6,804 nucleotides of DNA from Paracoccaceae bacterium (GTDB lineage: Bacteria > Pseudomonadota > Alphaproteobacteria > Rhodobacterales > Rhodobacteraceae): the NCBI GenBank assembly GCA_003565055.1, contig PXDM01000475.1, forward strand, positions 1-6,804, given 5' to 3'. The translations under genes were made by a program, and so were the position numbers. Below the pieces are notes generated by a model. The model saw only the letters and a list, made by a program, of their open reading frames with translations. It was not told the DNA's origin and did not search any database. This document shows positions 1 through 5,530 of the stretch, piece after piece. Position 1 is the stretch's first letter; each line of letters begins with the position of its first letter.

Positions 1-81
1 GTTCTGGACCCGATCGAGGTTCTGGCACAGCGCTGCGTGACACTGGGGCAAAGGCCTGTGACTCTGGCTCAGGTCGCCTGA
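1..81 (+). CDS. 3' end of an unrecognised gene (partial)
   Basis: The first reading frame is open from the window edge to a TGA at 79-81. It encodes 26 residues (VLDPIEVLAQRCVTLGQRPV and six more). Third codon positions are mostly G or C, as in the other genes here. The other plus-strand frames either stop earlier or give a less protein-like reading. The fragment is too short to assign a family, and I do not recognise it. Its orientation matches the ATP-grasp genes downstream, but the gap of about 250 bases argues against tight co-translation with them. Confidence 0.5.
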   Translation, partial: VLDPIEVLAQRCVTLGQRPVTLAQVA

Positions 82-89
82 TCCGTCAG

Positions 90-108
90 GTTTCGGCCTG
101 CCCGAAGC
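90..108 (+). terminator. Weak hairpin after the upstream gene, possible terminator
   Basis: Bases 90-96 pair with 102-108 (core TTCGG/CCGAA plus a T-G wobble and an outer G-C) around a 5-base loop. It begins 9 bases after the TGA of the upstream gene. No T-run follows, so if it terminates transcription it is not a classical intrinsic terminator. A stem this short can arise by chance. Confidence 0.2.
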
Positions 109-322
109 GCGGCGGTCTGCCCTTGCAGAAATCATCAGGATCACACACAGTCTGACGTGCAGCCCTGAATGCCGAAAACCGGTCAGGGGCTTTCCGGAGC
201 ATGACAAAGACAATGATCGACATCATGACATCCCTGAAATCAAGGATGCAATCATACAGGCGGCCCTCAGCGATATCAGATGCCGCCCCCCAAAAGGCAA
301 GGACGGTCGCAATTTCCGGCCC

Positions 323-327
323 GGAGA
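323..327 (+). promoter_or_regulatory. Ribosome binding site favouring the start at 333
   Basis: GGAGA at 323-327 lies 5 bases before the ATG at 333. The ATG at 201 has its GGAG (196-199) separated by a single base, which is too close to work normally. This site is therefore the main nucleotide evidence for the shorter form of the first ATP-grasp protein. Confidence 0.5.
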
Positions 328-332
328 ATGAC

Positions 333-1661
333 ATGTATGATGACATCCTGAAGCAACTACCCAAACATGCGCTTGGGCCCTGGCTGGTCGCGACAGCGGC
401 GCGCAAGGATGGTGCTGATGTGGAATGGTTGTCCAGATACGCGTTCATCGCCCGCAAGGACGGATTGGTCATTCCGTTTCATGATATCCGCTCTGTCGAC
501 ACGACAGTTGCCGGACGGCTTTCCGGCCGCAAACATCTGACCCGCAAGATGCTGCAGATGAACGGGGTGCCTGTGCCCGAGGGAAAGCTGATCAAGTCGG
601 AAGAGGCCGCCTTGCAGCTGTGGCGCGATATCGGTGCCCCGGTGGTTATCAAGCCGGTAACCGGCACCAAAGGCTACGGGATCACTGTCGGCGCGAACAG
701 CGCGGAAGAGATCACCAAAGCCCTGAAACGGGCGCGGCTGGCCAGGCGGGGGAATGCGCTGGTCGAGCGGATGGTGTCAGGCGCGGAATACCGGATCATC
801 GTTGTCGGAGGCCGTGTAATCGGGGCTCTGGCCAAGGATGCGGCCAATGTAATCGGCGATGGTGTCGCAACGATCGAAGCGCTTGTGGAGCGCAAGAACG
901 CGGAACGCGCGAAGAACCCGCATCTCTCCACCCGCCTGATCAAGATCAACAAATACATAACCTATAATCTCGAAAAGCAGAATATGGCCCTGGATCATGT
1001 TCCGGCGGCGGGTGAAAAGGTCTATCTGCGCTGGGAAGCGAATTTTTCCGCAGGCGGTGATACGATCGATGCGACAGATACGCTGCCGGCACATGTTCTG
1101 GACATATCTGCAAGGGCTGTTCGCGCGATCCCCGGTCTGGAACTGGCCGGCGTGGACATATTCTACGACGAGGCAACCGATCAGGCGCATGTCATCGAGA
1201 TCAATTCCGATCCCGGCATTGGCGGGCATCACTTTCCCATGATCGGCAAATCCAGAGATGTGGCCTTTGCGATCTGGCAGCACAGCAAGCGGATGATGCA
1301 ATTGCGCAAGACGCTCTATGACGGTTCCGCAGCGGATGAGGCGGCCGCTCCGGGCGACAGCTGTGCCTGTCGCGCCTTCGTGTCCGGCAAGGTGCAGGGC
1401 GTCGGATATCGCCGCTGGCTGCAGCGCGAGGTGCGCGCGCGCAATGTCACGGGATTTGTCCGCAACCGCACGGATGGCCGGGTCGAAGCGCTTCTGAAAG
1501 GGCCGCGACACGCTGTCGAAGCCCTGCTGATCATCCTGCATCAGGGCCCAGACAAGGCGCAGGTCACGGGCGTCGAGCACCAGGAGCAGGACCATCCACC
1601 CAGGGATGATCTGGATTTCCGGATCAGAAAGACCTTCCGCGTCAAAGCCAAGCCTGCCTGA
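333..1661 (+). CDS. ATP-grasp ligase fused to a C-terminal acylphosphatase domain
   Basis: This is a predicted cytoplasmic carboxylate-amine ligase of 442 residues. The ATP-grasp part (about 65-325) resembles the ligase domains of cyanophycin synthetase and of the bifunctional glutathione enzyme GshAB. It shows the ATP-binding lysine in VVIKP (K107), a glycine-rich loop TGTKGYG, an adenine-region glutamate (E145), the NFSAGGDT motif, and metal ligands D275 and E289/N291 in GVDIF and VIEIN. Residues about 344-433 form a complete acylphosphatase with SGKVQGVGYR and GFVRN. R360 and N378 match the catalytic Arg and Asn and keep their usual 18-residue spacing. An ATG at 201 would add 44 residues, but GGAG lies only one base from it. 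The ATG at 333 has GGAG six bases upstream and puts the lysine at residue 107, as in the next gene. The substrate is unknown. The next gene starts 4 bases after the stop. Confidence 0.88.
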   Translation: MYDDILKQLPKHALGPWLVATAARKDGADVEWLSRYAFIARKDGLVIPFHDIRSVDTTVAGRLSGRKHLTRKMLQMNGVPVPEGKLIKSEEAALQLWRDIGAPVVIKPVTGTKGYGITVGANSAEEITKALKRARLARRGNALVERMVSGAEYRIIVVGGRVIGALAKDAANVIGDGVATIEALVERKNAERAKNPHLSTRLIKINKYITYNLEKQNMALDHVPAAGEKVYLRWEANFSAGGDTIDATDTLPAHVLDISARAVRAIPGLELAGVDIFYDEATDQAHVIEINSDPGIGGHHFPMIGKSRDVAFAIWQHSKRMMQLRKTLYDGSAADEAAAPGDSCACRAFVSGKVQGVGYRRWLQREVRARNVTGFVRNRTDGRVEALLKGPRHAVEALLIILHQGPDKAQVTGVEHQEQDHPPRDDLDFRIRKTFRVKAKPA

Positions 1662-1665
1662 TCCG

Positions 1666-2760
1666 ATGCTTATCCGGGATGCACGCCAGGTCAGGTTGCT
1701 GGAGCAAAAAATCATTGCCGCTGCAGCGATCAAACGCGGCTTCACGGTCCACATGCGGCAGAAATATCTGTATGTGACAGGAAACGGCGTCGGCCCGCAC
1801 AAGTTCCTGAAGGGCTGGACCAGTGCGCAGGGCCAGTTCACCCGTCTGTTTCGCAACAAGCAGGCCACAAAGGATGTGCTGAAAGCCTTCGGGGCCTCTG
1901 TCCCCGAAGGCGCGTTGTTTCATGCGCATGAAGCGGAGCGCGCGCTTGATTATGCCGGATATCTGGGATGGCCTGTTGTCCTGAAGCCTGACACTGGCAA
2001 CAAGGGCAGGCATGTCTATGTCAATATCTCCGATGCCGCGACATTCAGAAACAGGTTTTCAACGATTGCGGGCACCACACAAACCGTTGTCGTGGAAAAG
2101 ATGGTTCCCTATTCCACGGAATATCGCTTTTTCTATCTCGACAAGAAAATCGTTTCCATCATCCGGCGGATCCCCGCGAATGTGACCGGTGATGGAAAAT
2201 CGACAATAGACGCGCTTGTCGGCACAAAGAATACCCTTCGCAAGGCACGCGGCAATGGCAGATATGGGCGCTTTCCCATGATTGTCCTTGACGAGGAAAG
2301 CCGCGCGCTGCTGTCGGAACGTGGCCTCACGCCCAACTCTGTCCTGCCAGCCGGAGAGACACTCCATCTCAGGAAGATCGGGAACCTCTCTGCAGGGGGC
2401 GATACGATCTCGGTCATGGCGGAATTCCACCCCAGCTATGCCGAACGGATGGAAGCGATCTTCCGTAATCTGCCAGGATGTCTTCTGCTTGGGCTGGATG
2501 TCTTCGTGCGGGACCATAGCCAGCCCTGTGACGAGAGCAACTATACCATTATCGAGGTCAATCCCGCACCGGGATACCGTATGCATGTCTATCCATGGCA
2601 AGGAGAAGCCGTTGATCTGGGCGGGCTCATCGTTGACGCGATCTTTCCCGATCGCCCGTCCGTCGCACCACGTAACGCCCCTGTCAGCCGCAGCCAATTC
2701 CTGCATGTCATCAAAAAAGCCCTGCTGCGGCGCTTCCGGATGAACAGGCATATGCGATGA
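1666..2760 (+). CDS. Second ATP-grasp ligase, CphA/GshAB-like
   Basis: This is a predicted carboxylate-amine ligase of 364 residues, paralogous to the upstream protein across the whole ATP-grasp region but without the acylphosphatase. Visible motifs are VVLKP (K107), the loop TGNKGR, E144, the stretch EYRFFYLDKKIVSIIRRIPA, ANVTGDG, NLSAGGDT, the metal aspartate in GLDVF (D278), and IIEVNPAPGYRMHVYP with E297 and N299. The last motif is typical of the cyanophycin synthetase/GshAB ATP-grasp group. The glutamate-cysteine ligase part of GshAB and the Mur-ligase part of cyanophycin synthetase are both absent, so neither name should be transferred. The frame is open back to an ATG at 1606, inside the upstream gene. 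The ATG at 1666 is preferred because it follows the upstream TGA by 4 bases, giving translational coupling, and because it aligns the N-termini of the two paralogues. The C-terminus is basic (KKALLRRFRMNRHMR). The substrate is unknown. Confidence 0.88.
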   Translation: MLIRDARQVRLLEQKIIAAAAIKRGFTVHMRQKYLYVTGNGVGPHKFLKGWTSAQGQFTRLFRNKQATKDVLKAFGASVPEGALFHAHEAERALDYAGYLGWPVVLKPDTGNKGRHVYVNISDAATFRNRFSTIAGTTQTVVVEKMVPYSTEYRFFYLDKKIVSIIRRIPANVTGDGKSTIDALVGTKNTLRKARGNGRYGRFPMIVLDEESRALLSERGLTPNSVLPAGETLHLRKIGNLSAGGDTISVMAEFHPSYAERMEAIFRNLPGCLLLGLDVFVRDHSQPCDESNYTIIEVNPAPGYRMHVYPWQGEAVDLGGLIVDAIFPDRPSVAPRNAPVSRSQFLHVIKKALLRRFRMNRHMR

Positions 2761-2838
2761 CGCGCGGATGCGGCGGTCGGCACTGGCTGCGCGGCGATGG
2801 TCTTGCTTTGCAGCCGCCTGAACGGCATATGCGCATGA
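2741..2838 (+). repeat. Imperfect 20-base direct repeat around the operon gap
   Basis: TGAACAGGCATATGCGATGA at 2741-2760 recurs as TGAACGGCATATGCGCATGA at 2819-2838. They differ by one inserted A in the first copy and one inserted C in the second. The shared core holds the 8-base palindrome GCATATGC. The first copy includes the stop codon of the second ATP-grasp gene. The other lies 31 bases before the sulfotransferase start. It could be a relic of a short duplication or a pair of protein-binding sites. Confidence 0.45.
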
Positions 2839-2868
2839 TCCATCCCCTGTCCGGAGTATGATCTCTCT

Positions 2869-3828
2869 GTGCTCTATCTGCATATCGGCACCAGCAAGGC
2901 CGGATCGACCACGATCCAGCACTATCTGAGTGAAACGGACACTGCGGCAATCGGGCTGGGCCAGCTGGCCTGTTTCGGGCGCGGTAACGCCACCCGGCTG
3001 GCCGCGGCCACGAATACAAGCAATGCGCGCAATTACTGGGTGCATGGGCGCAAATATATGACGCGGGCGGCCTTTGAGGCCAATAGCGTGGCCCTGTGGG
3101 ATGAGCTGGCGCAGGAACTCGCGCAGGCGCAATGTCGTGATTTCGTAGCCTCCAGCGAATATCTTTACCGCCATTTCTATGCATCCCCCAGATCGTTGAA
3201 GCGTTTTCGGGACCGTCTGCTGGATCATTTCGGCGATGTACGCATCATCCTCTATCTGCGCGACCAGCGCGCCTGGTTGCGCAGTTTCTATACCCAGACG
3301 GTCATCGGGCCAGAAGGCTCGACGCGCGATTATGCCGAATTCATCGGCCAAAGCCGCCAGGCTCCCGCGCGCTGGAATTATCGGGCGGCGGTGCGGATGT
3401 GGGCCAGGCTGTTCGGTCGCGACCGGATGACCGTCATACCTTTTGATCGGGCGAATTTCTTCCGCAACGACCTGATTGCCGATTTCCTGTCTCATATTTC
3501 CATGGATCTGGCGCAACAGCATGATGTGACGCGCCCTGCTGGCACGGCGCAGAATGTATCGCCCGATCCCAGAGAGATCGAGGCCATCCGGCAGCTCAAC
3601 GCCCTGTCTGTTGCAGAGAACGCCTTGCCGGCACGCGGCTTGCGTTTTCTCGCACGGAAATCATCGGGCCGTCTGGCACCAGCCCCTTGCCTGCCTGACG
3701 ACCATGACGCAGAGATTCTCGATCTGGTCTCCAAAGGCAATGCCTGGCTGAACAAGAAATATCTCGCGCAATTCCCGGTGCAACTGCCGGTCAGACCTTC
3801 ATCTGCGGATCAGAAACGCAGGGCATAG
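2869..3828 (+). CDS. Sulfotransferase family protein
   Basis: This is a predicted PAPS-dependent sulfotransferase of 319 residues that would move sulfate from PAPS to a hydroxyl or amine acceptor, probably a carbohydrate given the neighbours. The N-terminus LYLHIGTSKAGSTTIQHYL (2-20) is the family's phosphosulfate-binding loop, with K10 and the G-S-T-T turn. The segment FVASSEYLYRHF (about 92-103) and LRDQRAWLRSFY (130-141, with R131 and S139) match the second strand and the 3'-phosphate binding region. No signal peptide or membrane helix is seen, so it is cytoplasmic. It starts at GTG: the frame has an in-frame TGA at 2836-2838 and no other start in between. The binding loop begins at the second residue, as usual for short bacterial members. 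A GGAG at 2853-2856 lies 12 bases upstream, which is somewhat far. It is probably co-transcribed with the ATP-grasp pair across a 108-base gap. The acceptor cannot be read from sequence. Confidence 0.85.
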   Translation: MLYLHIGTSKAGSTTIQHYLSETDTAAIGLGQLACFGRGNATRLAAATNTSNARNYWVHGRKYMTRAAFEANSVALWDELAQELAQAQCRDFVASSEYLYRHFYASPRSLKRFRDRLLDHFGDVRIILYLRDQRAWLRSFYTQTVIGPEGSTRDYAEFIGQSRQAPARWNYRAAVRMWARLFGRDRMTVIPFDRANFFRNDLIADFLSHISMDLAQQHDVTRPAGTAQNVSPDPREIEAIRQLNALSVAENALPARGLRFLARKSSGRLAPAPCLPDDHDAEILDLVSKGNAWLNKKYLAQFPVQLPVRPSSADQKRRA

Positions 3829-3853
3829 GTCACCCGAGTTTAACACTTTGGAC

Positions 3854-3904
3854 TGTCAATCGGCTTGAATCGTGACCCCTGATTGGCGTCCAATATTGAC
3901 CCCT
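3854..3904. mobile_element. Probable solo end of an IS21-type insertion sequence
   Basis: The sequence begins TGTCAATCGGC and holds two adjacent 24-base units (3857-3880 and 3881-3904) agreeing at about 15 positions. Both end in TGACCCCT. Short tandem subterminal repeats of this form, with a terminal TG, are characteristic of IS21-family ends as I remember them. No istA- or istB-like coding sequence follows, so this would be a remnant left by deletion. The right-hand limit is uncertain. A search against an insertion-sequence database was not possible here. Confidence 0.45.
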
Positions 3905-4052
3905 CTCGCCTGACTGTATGTCCCGCCCGGCAGCAGGCCGAGCACACAGAGGTGTTCACTGTCCGGTGGGGAGGACAGGAGCGCCTCGCATGAGGCATCC
4001 TGCGCAAGGAGCCGCGGCGCGATACCTGTTGCAAGCGCCAGGGCAAGGCGGA

Positions 4053-4080
4053 GTGCTGGTCATCTTGTGATGACAGGCAT
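4053..4080. other. Hairpin with 6-base perfect core stem
   Basis: GTCATC at 4059-4064 pairs with GATGAC at 4069-4074 around a TTGT loop. Outside one mismatch the pairing continues: 4053-4057 with 4076-4080, including two G-T wobbles. It lies only 6 bases from the 18-base palindrome, so the two could fold as neighbouring stems. Neither strand shows a clear T-run after it. Confidence 0.35.
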
Positions 4081-4086
4081 GTTTGC

Positions 4087-4104
4087 TCCTTTCTGCAGAA
4101 AGGA
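4087..4104. repeat. Perfect 18-base palindrome
   Basis: TCCTTTCTGCAGAAAGGA reads identically on both strands. As RNA it would give a 7-base stem with a TGCA loop, and as DNA it would be a symmetrical protein-binding site. It lies about 95 bases beyond the glycosyltransferase stop. The lack of a T-run argues against a classical terminator in either direction. Confidence 0.55.
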
Positions 4105-4198
4105 TCGCTTACATGATTACCGTAACGCACCGGCTGAAAGCAGCGCAGATATACTGACCATACTCTGATCAAGGATTATTCGTGACAGGATTGCCCTT

Positions 4199-4963
4199 CT
4201 ATGCCCGGAACCGGCGCGATACGGAACGCGATGCATAGCGCAGAAAATACCTTGCCCGCTCGGACATGCTGAGGTCCTGTGTGCCCAGGATGGACCAGAC
4301 CGCGCGGGCCGCGCGGGCCTTGTTGGCCGATGCGGAATGCGCATGTACCCGATAATCGGCAAATACTTCAGGCAGACCTTGCGCGACCGCCCCGTCACGC
4401 AACAACATAAGCCAGAAGGCGTAATCCTCGTGCATATCGCGCAGCGGCATCCGCGCCTGCGGAAAGCGGGCGCGCCGCCAGGCGGCAGTCAGCGCTCCGA
4501 TCGGATTGCCCGATAGCGCATCGGTCCATGTAACCCGCGCTGGGGCCGACACGATGCCAATATCGCGTCCGGTAGGGTCGATTCGCCGGTAAGAGGTAAA
4601 GACAATATCCGCCCCGGTCTCGAAGGCCGCAAGCTGCGCTGCCAGCTTGCCGGGGCACCACAGATCATCGGCATCCAGCAAGGCCAGATAGTGGCCCTGC
4701 GCGCGGGCAATGCCCAGATTTCGGCTGGCCGCCGCCCCGCGCGGCCGGGTCTGCGGGTAGTGAATGACCTGCAGGCGCGGATCGCGCGCCGCCGCCGCAC
4801 GCGCCAGATCAAGCGAACCATCCGTCGAGGCATCGTCGATTACAAAGGCTTCCCAGCGGGTCTCTGTCTGCGCCTGAAGCGATGCTAACGCCGCGCCGAG
4901 CGTGGCCTTTGCATTGTGAACAGGGATGATGACCGAAAAAACCGGTCCGGCAGGCTGGAACAT
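4199..4963 (-). CDS. Family 2 glycosyltransferase
   Basis: This is a predicted inverting glycosyltransferase of the GT-A fold, 254 residues, acting in polysaccharide synthesis at the cytoplasmic side of the membrane. The opening FSVIIPVHNAKATLGAALAS (9-28) and FVIDDASTDGS (40-50) form the nucleotide-sugar binding fold. RGAAASRNLGIARAQGHYLA precedes LLDADDLW, whose DAD (97-99) is the metal-binding DxD motif. HEDYAFWLMLLRDG (178-191) supplies the likely catalytic base at E179/D180. The basic C-terminus (RYASRSVSRRFRA) may touch membrane lipids. No transmembrane helix is seen. The frame can be extended to a TTG at 5029, adding 22 residues, but the ATG at 4963 begins just before the fold. A possible promoter lies in the extension. 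Donor and acceptor sugars cannot be told from sequence. It points towards the sulfotransferase gene, so it is a separate transcription unit. Confidence 0.88.
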   Translation of the reverse strand: MFQPAGPVFSVIIPVHNAKATLGAALASLQAQTETRWEAFVIDDASTDGSLDLARAAAARDPRLQVIHYPQTRPRGAAASRNLGIARAQGHYLALLDADDLWCPGKLAAQLAAFETGADIVFTSYRRIDPTGRDIGIVSAPARVTWTDALSGNPIGALTAAWRRARFPQARMPLRDMHEDYAFWLMLLRDGAVAQGLPEVFADYRVHAHSASANKARAARAVWSILGTQDLSMSERARYFLRYASRSVSRRFRA

Positions 4964-5001
4964 GGGATGATCTTCTGCAGGAAAAGGACTGAAAGTGTGC
5001 T

Positions 5002-5029
5002 CTATAGAATATTTCCTTCGCCAACCCAA
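5002..5029 (-). promoter_or_regulatory. Candidate promoter for the glycosyltransferase
   Basis: On the minus strand TTGGGT (5029-5024) and CTATAG (5007-5002) are separated by 16 bases, a possible -35/-10 pair. It would give a leader of about 35 bases before the ATG at 4963. It overlaps the alternative TTG start, which favours the shorter protein if real. This is a match by eye to a loose consensus. Confidence 0.25.
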
Positions 5030-5129
5030 TGAGCAATCCGGCCAAGGTTGGCACAGATTGCAAAATGTTCCTGTATGGTTCTGATCAGGCCCTGTATAAC
5101 AGAAGCGTAGTCACATGCCGGAGCCAGAG

Positions 5130-5441
5130 ATGACCGATCAGCCCTATTCCCTTCACGCGGCTGCCACAGGGGTGGATGGCGATGATCCGGACGCGGATTT
5201 TGCCCTGTTGCTGCAGGAAAAACTGCTGGAGGCCGATGCCCCGGAGCCGCTGATGCATCTGGCCGCAGCCGAGGCCGGGCGCATGGCCGGACAGTACAGG
5301 GCAGAGGATCCGGCCGATGTCGCACGGCTCAATTCCAAGCTGCTGCATCTGCTGGATCTGGCAAATTCCCGCCCCGATCCGGCGACTCCTTTTGATGCCG
5401 GTCTTGCGCGCATGATCCGCGAGATCCTGCGTCACAAGTAA
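5130..5441 (+). CDS. Small protein of unknown function
   Basis: I do not recognise this protein of 103 residues. The first third is acidic (VDGDDPDADFALLLQEKLLE), the middle is alanine- and leucine-rich and probably helical (LMHLAAAEAGRMAGQYRAED), and the end is basic (MIREILRHK). There is no signal peptide, membrane segment or cysteine cluster, so a small helical cytoplasmic protein is likely. An in-frame ATG at 5115 would add five residues. The ATG at 5130 is preferred because GGAG at 5120-5123 sits six bases before it. Third-position G/C bias matches real genes here, and no longer frame competes. It is divergent from the glycosyltransferase and precedes the UDP-glucose dehydrogenase gene by 89 bases, so the latter two may share a transcript. 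Confidence 0.65.
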   Translation: MTDQPYSLHAAATGVDGDDPDADFALLLQEKLLEADAPEPLMHLAAAEAGRMAGQYRAEDPADVARLNSKLLHLLDLANSRPDPATPFDAGLARMIREILRHK

Positions 5442-5476
5442 AAACCATATGGCCGTGACCGCGCGCGCGCGATAGG

Positions 5477-5500
5477 GAGCAGGGTGTGACACCCCTGCTC
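5477..5500 (+). promoter_or_regulatory. Strong hairpin in the leader of the UDP-glucose dehydrogenase gene
   Basis: GAGCAGGG (5477-5484) and CCCTGCTC (5493-5500) pair perfectly over 8 bases with an 8-base loop. A few more pairs are possible inside if one C is bulged. It sits 36 bases after the stop of the small gene and 30 bases before the next start. Since no T-run follows, it may be a factor-dependent or attenuating stop, an mRNA-stability element or an operator. Just before it, 5460-5471 is a 12-base alternating CG run. Confidence 0.45.
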
Positions 5501-5515
5501 GGGTGATCGTGTCGA

Positions 5516-5525
5516 AAAGGAAAGG
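5516..5525 (+). promoter_or_regulatory. Ribosome binding site of the UDP-glucose dehydrogenase gene
   Basis: AAAAGGAAAGG, with its last AAAGG five bases before the ATG at 5531, is a clear Shine-Dalgarno region. It supports this start, which also begins exactly at the Rossmann-fold MKIAVAGLGYVG. Confidence 0.6.
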
Positions 5526-5530
5526 CCAGC

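Larger units (their letters stand above)
82..332. other. Leader region before the ATP-grasp operon
   Basis: There are about 250 bases between the upstream stop and the preferred start of the first ATP-grasp gene. The ATP-grasp frame stays open back to an ATG at 201, so 44 extra residues could be encoded in principle. I prefer to treat this as untranslated leader for reasons given under that gene. I see no convincing -35/-10 pair and no riboswitch that I recognise. The only structure noted is the weak hairpin near its left end. Confidence 0.4.
3829..4198. other. Convergent intergenic region with IS remnant and hairpins
   Basis: About 370 bases lie between the sulfotransferase stop and the glycosyltransferase stop on the other strand. 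I find no credible gene. A minus-strand frame at 3840-4172 is open but reads as Arg/His/Cys/Ser-rich noise across the IS end. The region holds the IS21-like end (3854-3904), a short hairpin at 3983-3996 (GCCTC GCAT GAGGC), a longer hairpin at 4053-4080 and an 18-base palindrome at 4087-4104. It may be a mosaic of remnant mobile DNA and transcription stop signals for the two converging units. Confidence 0.5.

Noticed and set aside
777..1868. Long minus-strand open frame (363 residues) across the two ATP-grasp genes
   Set aside because: It lies antisense to well-supported domains, shows no recognisable family motif and is the kind of shadow frame expected in GC-rich coding DNA.
1666..2760. Naming the second ligase as cyanophycin synthetase or glutathione synthetase
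   Set aside because: Only the ATP-grasp region is shared. The Mur-ligase part of CphA and the glutamate-cysteine ligase part of GshAB are absent, so the reaction cannot be transferred.
2059..3522. Minus-strand open frame of 487 residues
   Set aside because: It runs antisense across the end of one gene, an intergenic gap and the start of the sulfotransferase. It has no domain that I recognise, and the plus-strand genes explain the same bases.
4070..4168. Plus-strand frame of 32 residues starting MTGMFAPFCRKD
   Set aside because: It is short, lacks a ribosome binding site and overlaps the hairpin and palindrome. There is no evidence that it is translated.
3840..4172. Minus-strand frame of 110 residues in the convergent gap
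   Set aside because: It is rich in Arg, His, Cys and Ser, crosses the IS-like end and has no ribosome binding site or family match that I can see.
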